Part shown: positions 33,013 to 43,500 of the stretch, one piece after another
How positions within the stretch are numbered: position 1 is the stretch's first letter
Layout: every line of letters begins with the position of its first letter
Assembly (NCBI RefSeq): GCF_002950945.1
Contig: NZ_CP012673.1
Location: 2,914,001-2,978,000 of the forward strand
Source: Sorangium cellulosum
GTDB taxonomy: Bacteria; Myxococcota_A; Polyangia; Polyangiales; Polyangiaceae
Direction: 5' to 3'
DNA length: 64,000 nt
The notes under the pieces: model-generated
What the model saw: only the letters and a program-made list of their open reading frames with translations
Database searches by the model: none
What the model was told of the DNA's origin: nothing
Translations under genes and position numbers: made by a program

Positions 33013-34905
33013 ATGATGGCGGTCAGGCGCATTGTGGCGATCGTGCTCCCGCAGCTCGCGTGCGAGCTGGTGAAGCAGCGGGGGCCGGTCTCTCCGAGCG
33101 GCAAGGCGCCGCTCGCGGTGATCCTCGGCGGCGACGACGAGCGCCGGGCGGCGCTCGGCCCGCGGCCCGAGCGCGAGCCGCAGGCGCCCGCGGCGGTCAT
33201 CGACCTGGTCGACGACGAGGCGAGGCGGTACGGGGTGAGGCCGGGGCAGAAGGTCGTCGAGGCGGCGGCGCTGGTCGCGCACCTGGCGATCCACCGGGTG
33301 ACGTTCGCCGAGATCGACGCGGCGCTCGGCCGGGTCGCCGAGGTGGCGCTCGGGCTCGGGGCGACGGCGTCGATCCAGCTCGGCGAGCAGGGCGCCGCGT
33401 CGCGCGGCGGCGCGGCGCGCGCGGGGGCGTCTCGCGCTGGGCGCGGCGGCGAGCGCGCGCCGGGCGCGGCGCGCAGCCCCTGGGGCGACGGCCCGTACGA
33501 CACGGTGTGGCTCGACATCACCGGGGCGTCGCACCTCGTCGGCGGCGAGGAGGCGCTGCTCGACGAACTCGGCGAGCGCGTGGCGGCGCTCGGCCACCGG
33601 GCGCGGCTCGCGATCGCCGACGGGCCGCGGCTCGCGCAGGCGATCGCGCGCTTCGGCGCCCACGCGGACGGCGGGCGAGGGGACGAGGCGCGGATCGCGG
33701 CGCCGGGCAAGGGGGCGCAGGCGATCGGCCCCTTGCCGGTGCAGGCGCTCCCGGTCGAGCGCGAGGTGGCGAGCTTCCTCGTGCGGCTCGGCGTGCTCCG
33801 CGTCGAGGATCTCGCGCGGCTGCCGCGGGCGCAGGTGGCGGCGCGGCTGGGCCCGCGCACGGCCGACGTGATGGAGCTCCTCGCCGGGCGCGATCCCGTG
33901 CCGCTCCTGCCGTTCGAGGTGCCCCGGCTGATCGAGGAGGAGGTGCTCTTCGATGACCCGGTCGAGAACGCCGAGTCGCTCCTGTTCGTGCTGCGCGGCA
34001 TGACGTCGCGGATCGCGTCGCGGCTCGCCGCGCGCGGCGAGGCGTGCGGGCGGCTCAACGTGGCGATCGCCTACGATCGATCGATCGCGCGGCTCCGCCT
34101 CGGCGAGCGCGAGGGCGACGGCGAGGGCGACGGATCGGCGGCGGAGCTGGAGGACGACGAGCGCGGCCCCTCGCTGCGCTTCCACGTCGACATGCCGGTG
34201 CCCCTCTCCGACGCGGGCGACCTGCTCCGCCCGCTCAAGGCGAAGCTCGAGCGGATCGAGCTCGCGGCCCCCGCGGTGGGCGTCCACCTCATCGCCTCGC
34301 GCATCGCGCGCGCTCGCCGGGTGCAGCTCGATCTGTCGCGCGACCGCTCGGTCGATCCCGACAGCCTGCCGGCCCTCCTGGCCGAGCTCTCGGCGGAGAT
34401 CGGCGCGGAGCGGGTGGGCGTCCTGGAGATCGCGGACGCGCACCGCCCCGAGGCGCGCTCGCGGCTCGCGCCGGTCGAGGACGAGGCGCTCGCGCCGCGC
34501 CCGTCGCGGACGGCGAGGGCGGCGCGGCAGGCTGCGGCGGAGCAGGGCGCGGCGGCGCGCGGCGGGGAGGAGGCGCCGGCGCCGGAGCCGTCGCGGCTGT
34601 TGGCGCAGCCGATCCCGCTCGGCCGCGTGGGGCGGGGAGCGATCGTGGCGGTCGATCGGCACCTCTACGCGATCGAGCGGCTCTGCTTCGTGATGCGGCT
34701 CGACGCGGTGGAGTGGTGGACGCCGGCGCCGGCCTCGCGCGACTACGCGCGCGCCTGGCTGGTCTCGGGGTCGCCCTCCGGCAGGGCGCGGCCCGGCGAG
34801 CTGCGCCCTCCGCGCGACGGCGCGAGCGCGAGCTCCTGCGGCGAGGCGTGGATCTACGTCGACCGCGCGACGGGCGAGGCCTTCCTGCAGGGGTGGTGCG
34901 AGTGA
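33013..34905 (+). CDS. imuB: ImuB, Y-family polymerase-like mutasome hub
   Basis: A 630-residue Y-family polymerase homologue. The start MMAVRRIVAIVLPQLACELV replaces the Asp-containing motif of active polymerases, and only a single acidic position is seen at the second motif (VWLDITGASHLVGGEEAL), so it should be catalytically inactive, as ImuB is known to be. HhH-like (VLRVEDLARLPRAQVAARLG) and little-finger regions follow, then the ImuB-type C-terminal tail with EAWIYVDRATGEAFLQGW. Ala/Gly-rich inserts near 130-160 and 530-560 lengthen it. The ATG at 33013 has GGAGGGA upstream. Its stop overlaps the dnaE2 start by 4 bases. Confidence 0.92.
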   Translation: MMAVRRIVAIVLPQLACELVKQRGPVSPSGKAPLAVILGGDDERRAALGPRPEREPQAPAAVIDLVDDEARRYGVRPGQKVVEAAALVAHLAIHRVTFAEIDAALGRVAEVALGLGATASIQLGEQGAASRGGAARAGASRAGRGGERAPGAARSPWGDGPYDTVWLDITGASHLVGGEEALLDELGERVAALGHRARLAIADGPRLAQAIARFGAHADGGRGDEARIAAPGKGAQAIGPLPVQALPVEREVASFLVRLGVLRVEDLARLPRAQVAARLGPRTADVMELLAGRDPVPLLPFEVPRLIEEEVLFDDPVENAESLLFVLRGMTSRIASRLAARGEACGRLNVAIAYDRSIARLRLGEREGDGEGDGSAAELEDDERGPSLRFHVDMPVPLSDAGDLLRPLKAKLERIELAAPAVGVHLIASRIARARRVQLDLSRDRSVDPDSLPALLAELSAEIGAERVGVLEIADAHRPEARSRLAPVEDEALAPRPSRTARAARQAAAEQGAAARGGEEAPAPEPSRLLAQPIPLGRVGRGAIVAVDRHLYAIERLCFVMRLDAVEWWTPAPASRDYARAWLVSGSPSGRARPGELRPPRDGASASSCGEAWIYVDRATGEAFLQGWCE

Positions 34906-37900
34906 GCGCGGGCGCCTCGGTCCCGTTCGTGGAGCTCTGCGGCCGCTCCTGCTTCTCGTTCCTCGAGGGCGCCTCGCACCCCGAGGAGCTCGTGCACCGC
35001 GCCAAGGAGCTCGGCCTCGAGGGGCTCGCGATCTGCGATCGCGACGGGATCTACGGCAGCGTCCGCGCGCACACGGCGGCGAAGAAGATCGAGCAGCGGG
35101 TGATCGTCGGGGCCGAGCTGACGATCGGCGCGATGCGCGCGGGCGCGGGCCAGCGCGTCGAGCGCGCGCCCGGCGTGTTGCCCTCGGTGGTCCTCCTGGT
35201 CGAGGACAGCGAGGGCTACGCGAACCTCTGCCGCTTGCTCACGATCGCGCACGCGGACTGCGAGAAGGGCACGGCGAGCATCTCGGCGGAGGCGATCGCG
35301 GCGGCGCCGCGGGGCCTCACCGCGATCGTGCCGCTCGATCCCCTGGTGCCGGCGGACGCCTCCTTCGCCCTCGTGGATCCGCTGCGCGACGCGTTCGGCG
35401 AGCGCGCGCTCGTCGCGACGTGGAAGCACCTCGACCGCCGCGACGGGGAGCGCGTCGCGGCGGCCCTCGCGGCGGAGCGGCGCTACGGCCCCTGCGTCGT
35501 GGCGACCGCGCGCCCGCTCTACCACCACCCGTCGCGCAAGCCGCTCGCCGACGTGCTCACGTGCATCCGGACCAAGACCACGCTCGATCAAGCCGGGACG
35601 CGGATCGCGTCGAACGCGGAGGCGTACGTGCGGTCTGGCGCGCAGATGGCGGCGCTGTTCCGCGATCACCCGGCCTGGGTCGCGCGGACGGTGGAGGCCG
35701 CGTCGCGCTGCCGCTTCTCGCTGTCCGAGCTGCGCTACAGCTTCCCGAGCGACGCCCTCTGCATGCCGGGGGAGACCTCGGATCAGGCGCTGCGCCGCCT
35801 CACCGACGAGGGCTGCCGCGACCGTTACCCCGAGGGGACGCCGCCCCAGGTGCGCGCGCAGATCGAGAAGGAGCTCGCGCTGATCGCGAAGCTCGGCGTC
35901 GCCCCGTACTTCCTGAGCGTGCAGCAGGTCGTGAAGATCGCCCGCGCGCGGCAGATCCTCTGCCAGGGCCGCGGGAGCGCGGCGAACAGCGCGGTGTGCT
36001 TCGTTCTCGGCGTGACGGCGGTGGACCCGGCCCGGTCCAACCTGCTGTTCGAGCGCTTCCTGTCGGAGGAGCGCAACGAGCCGCCGGACATCGACGTCGA
36101 TTTCGAGCACGAGCGCCGCGAGGAGGTGATCCAGGCGATCTACGAGATGTACGGGCGCGACCGGGCGGCGATGGTCTCGGAGGTCATCGCCTACCGCGGG
36201 AAGAGCGCGCTGCGCGAGGTGGGCAAGGCGTTCGGCTTCTCGTCGGATCAGGTCGACCGGCTGAGCGGCCTCGTGCTGCACCACGAGGCGGACATCACCG
36301 AGAAGCGCGTGAGCGAGGCGGGCCTGGATCCGGACGACGTGCGCGTGCGGCAGGCCATCCTGATGGCGAGCGCGCTGGAGGGCTTCCCGCGCCACCTCTC
36401 GATCCACGTCGGCGGCTTCGTGCTGTCGTCGGAGCCGCTCCACAAGGTGGCGCCGATCGAGCCTGCGCGGATGGATGGCCGCACGGTGATCCCGTGGGAC
36501 AAGGACGACCTCGACGACCTCGGCTTCTTCAAGATCGACGTCCTCGCCCTCGGCATGCTGACGGCGATCCGCAAGGCGCTCGCGCTGATCCACGCAGGGC
36601 GGGGCGCTGCCAGCGCGGAGCCCGCGGCCGACGCGGCCCGCGGCGACGTGTTCGATCCGATCGCGGCCCTCGCGCAGATCCCGCCGGAGGATCCCGCGGT
36701 CTACGAGGCGATCGGCCGGGCCGACACGGTGGGGGTGTTCCAGATCGAGAGCCGCGCGCAGATGGCGATGCTCCCGCGGCTCAAGCCGAGCAGGTTCTAC
36801 GACCTCGTGATCGAGGTGGCGATCGTGCGCCCCGGCCCGATCCAGGGCGGGATGGTGCACCCGTACCTGCGCCGGCGGACGGGGCAGGAGGCGCCGGTGT
36901 CCCCGCACCCGTGCCTGGATCCGATCCTGGAGCGCACGCTCGGCGTGCCGCTCTTCCAGGAGCAGGTGATGCAGATCGCGATGGTCGGCGCGGGCTACAC
37001 GCCGGGCGAGGCCGACCAGCTGCGCCGCGACATGGCGGCGTGGAAGAAGCACGGGCGCCTGGAGCGGCACCGCGCGCGGCTGATCCAGGGCTTCGCGGAG
37101 CGGGGGATCCCCGCGAGGTTCGGGGAGATGCTCTACCAGCAGATCCAGGGCTTCGGGGAGTACGGCTTCCCGGAGTCGCACGCGGCGAGCTTCGCGCTCC
37201 TCGTGTACGCGTCGGCCTGGCTCAAGGTCCATCACCAGGCGGCGTTCACCTGCGCGCTGCTCAACGCGCAGCCGATGGGGTTCTACAGCCCGTCGGCGCT
37301 GGTGCAGGACGCGCAGCGGCACGGCGTGGAGGTGCGGCCGGTGTGCGTGGTGCGCAGCGCGTGGGACTCGACGCTCGAGCCCGCCGCCGATCCCTCGGCG
37401 GGCCTCTCGCTCCGGCTCGGGATGCGCCTCGTGAAGGGGCTCGGGGAGGCTGCCGTGGCGGCGGTCGTGGCCGCGCGGGAGGAGGCGCCGTTCACGAGCC
37501 TGCCGGACCTCGTGCGCCGCGCGGAGCTGAAGAAGAACGAGGTGGAAGCGCTGGCCGAAGCGGGCGCGCTCGCCGCGCTGGTGCCCGCCCGGAGAGAGGC
37601 GCTCTGGCGGGCGCGCGCGCCCCGCGTCGAGGGGCTGTTCGAGGGCGTGCCGATCGAGAAGGACAGGGACGTGGGGCTCCCCCCGCTGCGGCCGCTGGAG
37701 CAGCTCGCGCTGGATTACGGGCGGGTGGGCCTGTCGCTGCACGACCACCCGATGCGGCACCTGCGGCCGGCGCTCAAGCGGCGGCGCGGGGCCGGGCGCG
37801 TGCGGACCGCCGAGGAGATCAAGGCGTCGCGCAACGGGGAGACCGTGCGGGTCGCCGGGATGGTCGTCGGGCGCCAGCGGCCGGCGACGGCGAGCGGCGT

Positions 37901-38123
37901 GACGTTCGTGACGCTGGAGGACGAGACCGGCGTGGTCAACGTGATCGTCCAGAAGCAGGTGTTCGCGGACCACTACCAGGTGGCGCGGCACGCCGCGCTC
38001 ATGCTCGTCACCGGGCGGGTGGAGCGGCAGGGCGAGGTGGTCCACGTCCTCGCGCGCGAGCTCGAGCGGCTGGAGCTGCCGAGCGGGGAAGACGTGTCGC
38101 TCAAGTCACGCGACTATCACTGA
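34902..38123 (+). CDS. dnaE2: error-prone DNA polymerase III alpha subunit DnaE2
   Basis: A 1073-residue C-family DNA polymerase. The PHP domain opens it (FVELCGRSCFSFLEGASHPE, AICDRDGIYG). The catalytic aspartates are in PPDIDVDFEHERREEVIQ and LGFFKIDVLALG, and GRGSAANSAVCFVLGVT is the nucleotide-binding loop. HhH and OB-fold (GMVVGRQRPATASGVTFVTL) domains complete it, and the length is typical of DnaE2, shorter than replicative DnaE1. It carries out damage-induced mutagenic synthesis with ImuA and ImuB. GTG start at 34902 overlaps the imuB stop as GTGA. Its last 23 bases overlap the convergent kinase gene. Confidence 0.96.
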   Translation: MSAGASVPFVELCGRSCFSFLEGASHPEELVHRAKELGLEGLAICDRDGIYGSVRAHTAAKKIEQRVIVGAELTIGAMRAGAGQRVERAPGVLPSVVLLVEDSEGYANLCRLLTIAHADCEKGTASISAEAIAAAPRGLTAIVPLDPLVPADASFALVDPLRDAFGERALVATWKHLDRRDGERVAAALAAERRYGPCVVATARPLYHHPSRKPLADVLTCIRTKTTLDQAGTRIASNAEAYVRSGAQMAALFRDHPAWVARTVEAASRCRFSLSELRYSFPSDALCMPGETSDQALRRLTDEGCRDRYPEGTPPQVRAQIEKELALIAKLGVAPYFLSVQQVVKIARARQILCQGRGSAANSAVCFVLGVTAVDPARSNLLFERFLSEERNEPPDIDVDFEHERREEVIQAIYEMYGRDRAAMVSEVIAYRGKSALREVGKAFGFSSDQVDRLSGLVLHHEADITEKRVSEAGLDPDDVRVRQAILMASALEGFPRHLSIHVGGFVLSSEPLHKVAPIEPARMDGRTVIPWDKDDLDDLGFFKIDVLALGMLTAIRKALALIHAGRGAASAEPAADAARGDVFDPIAALAQIPPEDPAVYEAIGRADTVGVFQIESRAQMAMLPRLKPSRFYDLVIEVAIVRPGPIQGGMVHPYLRRRTGQEAPVSPHPCLDPILERTLGVPLFQEQVMQIAMVGAGYTPGEADQLRRDMAAWKKHGRLERHRARLIQGFAERGIPARFGEMLYQQIQGFGEYGFPESHAASFALLVYASAWLKVHHQAAFTCALLNAQPMGFYSPSALVQDAQRHGVEVRPVCVVRSAWDSTLEPAADPSAGLSLRLGMRLVKGLGEAAVAAVVAAREEAPFTSLPDLVRRAELKKNEVEALAEAGALAALVPARREALWRARAPRVEGLFEGVPIEKDRDVGLPPLRPLEQLALDYGRVGLSLHDHPMRHLRPALKRRRGAGRVRTAEEIKASRNGETVRVAGMVVGRQRPATASGVTFVTLEDETGVVNVIVQKQVFADHYQVARHAALMLVTGRVERQGEVVHVLARELERLELPSGEDVSLKSRDYH

Positions 38124-39774
38124 CGGGCGAGGCGACGACCTCGTCGATCAGCGAGAGCAGCGTGCCCGCGTCGAACGGCTTGAGCAGCAGCCGGGCGCTG
38201 ACCTGATCGAGGAACGCCTTGCTGCGCTCCGTGAAGGCGCCTCCCGTCAGGAACACGATCCGGCGCTGCTGGTCGGGCGCGTGCTCGCCGAGCGACGCGT
38301 AGAAGTCCATCCCCGTCATGTCGGGCATCATCAGGTCGCACAGGATGGCGTCGTAGCGCTCCCCGGCGCGGATGCGGGCGAGCGCGTCGCGCGCGCTCGC
38401 CGTCGCGATCGTCTCGTGCCGCGGCTCGAGCGTCCCGGCGATGGCCCGCGCGAGCAGCGGCTCATCGTCGATGACGAGGATCCGCCGCCGCGGCGCCGCC
38501 GGCTCGGCCGCGGGGGGCTTGCTGCTCTCGCGGAGCCAGCGCGGCGCGCCCTCCGTCGCGGCCGGCGCGCGCCCCTCGCCGGCGCTCGCCGCGGGCAGGA
38601 CGACGCGGAAAGTGCTCCCCGCGCCGGGGCGGCTCTCCACCTCGATCCGGCCGCCCAGCGCCGCGACGATGGACTGGCTGATCGAGAGCCCCAGCCCGAG
38701 CCCTTCGCCCTCCTCCTTGCTCGTGTAGAACGGGTCGAAGATCCGCCCGAGCGCCTCCTTCGCGATCCCCGTCCCCGTGTCGCGCACCTCGACCACGACC
38801 CAGCCCGCGGCGTCGCAGCGCGTCCTGAGCTCGATCTCGTTCTGCTCGGCGAGCCCTTCGGGGATGGCCTGCGCGGCGTTCACGATGAGGTTCAGGAAGA
38901 CCTGCGCGAGCCGCGGCTCGTTCGCCTCGACGGGCGGAACCTCCTGGAAGCTCCGGACGACACGCGCGCGGTGCCGGATCTCGTTCATCGCCATGTGGAC
39001 GCACGAGTCGAGCACCCGCCTGACGTCGACCGGACCCTGGTGGTCGTCTCCGGCGCGCGAGAACGTGTGGAGGTCGCGCACGATGAGCCGCACGCGCTCC
39101 GCGCCCTCGCGGGCGTCTTCCAGGAGCCCCAGCACCTCGGAGAGCTCGCTCGAGGACCCCCGGCCGTCGCCGTGGGAGCGGGCCCAGGGGGCGCCGCCCC
39201 GCCGATCGAGCGCGCTGCTCCGCCGGTCGATCGCGCCGATGCGCCGCATGGCCGCGTCGACGTTCGTGATGACGAAGGCGAGCGGGTTGTTGATCTCGTG
39301 GGCGACGCCGGCCGCGAGCGTGCCGACGCTCGCCATGCGGCCGGCGAGCACGAGCCGGGCCTGCGCCTGCGCGAGCGTCTGCCGCGAGGCAGCGTCGCGC
39401 GCTGCGCGCTCCCGGACGACGGCGAGCCGTGCCGCCGCGGCGGCGCCCTCGCCGCTCACGAGCAGGAAGTCGCCCGCACCCGCCGCGAGGATGCCCTCGA
39501 CGTCCACGTCGCGCTCCGTGAGCGCGAGGAGGAGCACCGCCTCGCCGCCGGGCTGCGACCGCAGCCGGCTGCAGAACGCCGCGGCGCCGGCCGGGTCGCT
39601 CCAGTCCACGGCGAGCACCGGCGGCGGCTCGCGCTGGCAGCGCTCGAGCGCGCGCTCGGGATCGCAAACGACCTCGACATCCGGCACATGGCGCCGGAGC
39701 AGCGCTTCGAATCGATCGCTCGCCGCGGCGCGCCCGCGGAGAAGCAGGATGGCGGCCGGCTCCGCGCAGCCCAT
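38101..39774 (-). CDS. hybrid sensor histidine kinase with receiver
   Basis: A 557-residue soluble hybrid kinase. Residues 1-115 are a diverged receiver-like domain (VLAVDWSDPAG in place of the usual D-x-MMP). Then come the HisKA domain with GVAHEINNPLAFVI (His159) and a HATPase with NAAQAIPEGL, DTGTGI and EGEGLGLGLSISQSI. A linker leads to a complete C-terminal receiver: LVIDDEPLLA, ILCDLMMPDMTG as phospho-acceptor and LLLKPF. No membrane segment, so it senses a cytoplasmic cue. It overlaps the 3' end of dnaE2, so transcription of the two converges. Confidence 0.92.
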   Translation of the reverse strand: MGCAEPAAILLLRGRAAASDRFEALLRRHVPDVEVVCDPERALERCQREPPPVLAVDWSDPAGAAAFCSRLRSQPGGEAVLLLALTERDVDVEGILAAGAGDFLLVSGEGAAAAARLAVVRERAARDAASRQTLAQAQARLVLAGRMASVGTLAAGVAHEINNPLAFVITNVDAAMRRIGAIDRRSSALDRRGGAPWARSHGDGRGSSSELSEVLGLLEDAREGAERVRLIVRDLHTFSRAGDDHQGPVDVRRVLDSCVHMAMNEIRHRARVVRSFQEVPPVEANEPRLAQVFLNLIVNAAQAIPEGLAEQNEIELRTRCDAAGWVVVEVRDTGTGIAKEALGRIFDPFYTSKEEGEGLGLGLSISQSIVAALGGRIEVESRPGAGSTFRVVLPAASAGEGRAPAATEGAPRWLRESSKPPAAEPAAPRRRILVIDDEPLLARAIAGTLEPRHETIATASARDALARIRAGERYDAILCDLMMPDMTGMDFYASLGEHAPDQQRRIVFLTGGAFTERSKAFLDQVSARLLLKPFDAGTLLSLIDEVVASPVSDSRVT

Positions 39775-39870
39775 CGACGTCCTCTCAACGTGTCCTTCGC
39801 GGACCTCTTACCGCATCTCCTCCCCGGCGTGCAGGCATGGTGAGCTTCTCGCCCGACCTGCCCCGCGGCC

Positions 39871-39912
39871 CCGCTGCGCCGCCGGCCTCGTCCCCGCTGC
39901 GCCGCCGGCCTC
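39871..39912. repeat. two 19-base direct repeats
   Basis: CCGCTGCGCCGCCGGCCTC occurs at 39871-39889 and 39894-39912, in the short spacer between the hybrid kinase gene and the smc-linked small gene. Probably slippage-prone non-coding DNA; no function is evident. Confidence 0.7.
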
Positions 39913-39957
39913 TTCAGGCCCGGTCGTCCCTCGGGGGCTCGCCGTCGCGCCGGTCGC

Positions 39958-40521
39958 TCAGCGAGGGCTCGCCGTCGCGTCGTCGTCCGGATCGCCGTCG
40001 TCGGCGACCCGCGACGCGCCCGCCGTGAGCGGGGGATACAGGCTCTCGATGAACGCCGCGGAGAGCCGCTCCGCGACGCGCGCGTCCATGTGCGCCATCC
40101 GCTCGCGCAGCCGATCGATCTCTGCCGAGAGCGCCTCCTTGAGCGGCCGGCGCTGTGTCGCTTCCATCGCGGCGAGCTCCGAGAGGGCCGCCTCGAGGTG
40201 GGCGCGCGCGGCCCCCTCCGCGCCGGACGCCCGGACCAGGTGCTCCGCCACGCGCACGCGCCCGCGGTAGCGCACCCGCGTCCGCTCGAGGAAGTCCCGG
40301 TAAGGCTTCACGGCCCCGCTGAGCGCCTGCACCGCCGCCGCGAGCGCGCGCGCCTCGCCGCGGAGCGCCTCGCGATCGGCGTCGGCGAGCGCCGGGTTGT
40401 GGTCGACGTGCGCCTCGAGCGTGGCCTGCACCTCGCGGGCCCAGCGGAGGTGCCGCAGCCCCGAGGCCTCGCGGGACAGGATCCGCTCGGGCGCCGCCCC
40501 GGGGGCCGGCCGGGCGCTCAC
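39958..40521 (-). CDS. hypothetical helical protein coupled to smc
   Basis: A 187-residue protein of unknown function. GTG start at 40521 overlaps the smc stop (GTGA), so it is translated with Smc. It is almost wholly alpha-helical and rich in Arg, Ala and Glu (ALRGEARALAAAVQALSGAV, later LKEALSAEIDRLRERMAHMD), likely a helical bundle or coiled coil, with an acidic tail (DDGDPDDD). It does not look like ScpA or ScpB by eye. The coupling suggests a role with Smc or chromosome organisation, but that is inference from position only. Confidence 0.7.
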   Translation of the reverse strand: MSARPAPGAAPERILSREASGLRHLRWAREVQATLEAHVDHNPALADADREALRGEARALAAAVQALSGAVKPYRDFLERTRVRYRGRVRVAEHLVRASGAEGAARAHLEAALSELAAMEATQRRPLKEALSAEIDRLRERMAHMDARVAERLSAAFIESLYPPLTAGASRVADDGDPDDDATASPR

Positions 40522-43500
40522 GCCACCGCCGCCGCCGGCGCCGCCTCGCGCTCCGAGCGCTTCGCCGTCTCGTTGATCCGCACGCTCACGAGCTTCGAGA
40601 CGCCCGGCTCCTGCATCGTGACGCCGTAGAGCACGTCGACCGACTGCATCGTGCGCTTGATGTGCGTGATCAGGATGAACTGCGAGTGGCTCGTCATGCT
40701 CCGGATGGCCTCGTTGTAGCGGGTCACGTTCGCCTCATCGAGCGGCGCGTCGACCTCGTCGAGGATGCAGAACGGCGACGGCTTGAACTGGAAGATCGCG
40801 AAGATCAGCGACACCGCGGTGAGCGCCTTCTCGCCGCCGCTCATGAGCTCGATGTTCCCGAGCTTCTTGCCCGGCGGCTGCGCCAGGATCTCGATCCCCG
40901 TCTCGAGCATGTCGTCGGGGTTCGTCAACCTGAGCTCCGCCTGGCCGCCGCGGAACATCTTGGGGAACAGCGCCTTGAAGCGCGCGTTGATCCCGTCGTA
41001 CGTCGTCTTGAAGAGCCGCTTCGACTCGCGGTTCATCTGGGCGATCGCCTTCTCGAGGTCGTCGAGCGCCTTCTCGAGGTCGGCCTTCTGGCTCGAATAA
41101 TACGTGTACCGCTCCTCGGCCTCGGCGTGCTCGCGCACGGCGTCGAGGTTGACCGGGCCCATGCGGTCGAGCAGCTCGGTCAGCTCCTGGATCCGCGCGC
41201 GGTGTGACGCGTCGACCGGCGGCCGCTTGTGGTAGTCGCCGACCACGCGGGCGAGCTCCAGCCCGCGGAAGCGCTCGCGCACGCCCTCGATGAGGTGGTC
41301 GTGCTCGACCCGGAGCCGCTCCAGCGCGAGCTCGTGCTTGCGGAGCCGCTCCGAGACGTCGGCGAGCTCCTGGCGCAGCCCGCGCACGTCGGCCTCGCGC
41401 CCCGCGTGCGCCTGCCGCGCCTCGTCGAGCGCGCGCCGCGCCTCGGTCAGCGCGGCCTGCGCCGCGTGCGCCTCGGCGACGGCGCGCACCAGCGCCTCGC
41501 GCCCGAGGACGATCGTCGCCGCCGCCTTCCCCGCGGCCGCGGCGCTCTCGGTCCGCTCCTGGTCGAGCCGGGCGATGCGCCCGCTGAGCTCGGTGCACGA
41601 CCGCGTGAGCCGCTCGACGGTGCCCCGCGCCGCCGCGGCGCGCTCGCGCACGCGCGCGAGCTTCACCTTGCGCTCGGTCACCACCGACTGCTGCCCGAGC
41701 ACCCGCTCGCGCCACTCCGCCGCGACCTGCTCGGCGTGCTCGAGGCCGGCCGACGCCGCGTCGCGCGCCGCGCGCCCGGCCTCGAGCTTGTCCCGCGCCG
41801 TCTGCTGCTCGCTCCCGCCGGCGTCGAGGTTGTCGGCGAGGTCCTCGAGCTCGCCGCGCACCACGCCCTCGCGCTTCTGCGCCGCGGCGAGCTGCTCCTC
41901 CGCCCGGCGCAGGTCCTTCTCGGCCGTCACGAGCGCGAGCTCGCCCTCGTGCGCCTCGCTGCGCGCCCGCTCCAGCGCCGTCCCGACCTCGGTGATCCGC
42001 AGGCGGAGCTTCTGCTGCGCCTCGAGCAGCGCGGTCACCTCCTCCGATTTCGTCGCGACGAACTCGTGCAGCGCGCGCATCTCCCGCTTCTGCTCGATCA
42101 TCCCGGCCGCGACCGCGTCGCCCGAGCCGCCGCTCACCACGCCGTCCTCGCGGAGCACGGTGCCGTCGAGCGCCACGAGGGCGCACCCCGCGCCCTCCGC
42201 CGCGAGCCGCGACGCGACCTCGACCGACGCGACGACCACCGCGTCCCCGACGAGCGCCCGCGCGAGCGCCTCGTCCTCGGGCGCGAACACGAGCCGGTCG
42301 ACGAGCGGCCCGATCACCCCCTCGCCGCGCGGCGGCCGCCGCGTCGCGCCGGCCACGAACGGCGGCCGCGCCGCGATCACGCTCGCGCGCCCGCGGTTGT
42401 TCTTCGACAGGTCCGCGAGCAGCGCCATCCCGCGCTCGACGTCGCTCACGACCGCGCACTGCAGCCGGTCGCCGAGCAGCCCCGCGAACGCCGCGGTCAG
42501 CTCGGCCGGGGCTTCGATCCGGTCGGCGACGAGCCCGAGCAGCGCCGGGTCCTTCGTCTTGAGGAGGTTCTTCACCCCGGCGCCGACGCCCTCCAGCCGG
42601 GCGTGCAGCTCCTCGAGCGCGCGGAGCCGGTTGCGCCGCTGCCCGAGCTCGTTCTTCGCGTGCTCGACGGCGCGGTCGCTCGCGACGGCCTGCTCCCGCA
42701 GCGCCTTCATCTCGACGTCGAGCCGCGACCGCTCCTCCGCCGAGAGCCGCTTCCCCTCCGCGAGCTCCGCCACGTTCCGCGTCAGCGACGAGCGCCGCCG
42801 GTCGAGCTCCTCCGCCTCGTACATCAGCCGCCCGAGCTCGTCCTCATGCTTCGCCCGCCGCTGGCTCATCTCCGCCATGCGCCGGTCGAACCCGGCGAGC
42901 GACGCCTCGGCGGCCGCGACCGCCGCGGTGGCCTCGGCGGCGCGCCGGCGCAGCGCGGCGACCTCGTGCTCGGCGGTGCGCTCGCCGTGCCGCAGCTCCT
43001 CGAGCCGCTCGTGCTGCTCGAGCGCGAGCTCGCTCTCGCGCGCCTCCTCTTCCTCGACGCCGGCGAGCTGCGCCTCGAGCTGCGCCTTCTCGGCCGTGAG
43101 CTCCTCGACCGTCTTCTCGAGCTCGCCCTGCTCCTTGGCCGCGGTGACGAGCCGCTCGTCGAGGTGCCGCAGCCGGTCGCGCGCCCGCGCGATCTCGGCC
43201 TCGTGGGTGCGCACCTGGTTGTCGGCCGCGAACGCCTCGTTCTGCGCCCGCTCGGCCCGCTCCTCGCACGCGAGGGCCTCGAGCCGGGTGACCTCGATCT
43301 CGGCCTCGCGCGCGGCGAGCGCCGTCCGCGCCGCCTGCTGCTTCTCGGCGAGCTCGGCCCGCCCGACCGACTCGTGCTGCGTGAGCACCGTGATCTCGAG
43401 GAGCTTGTGCGAGGCCTCGTGGAGCACGAGGTCCTCGAGCTCCTTGCGGTAGCTCACGTACCGCTCGGCCTTCGCCGCTTGGCGCTTCAGGGACGCGAGG

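Noticed and set aside
34854..38045. A 1063-residue minus-strand open frame opposite dnaE2
   Set aside because: Shadow of dnaE2; typical Arg/His/Leu-rich composition, no start context or domain.
39958..40521. ScpA or ScpB kleisin-type partner of Smc
   Set aside because: Position fits, but I cannot see kleisin or winged-helix motifs; left as hypothetical.
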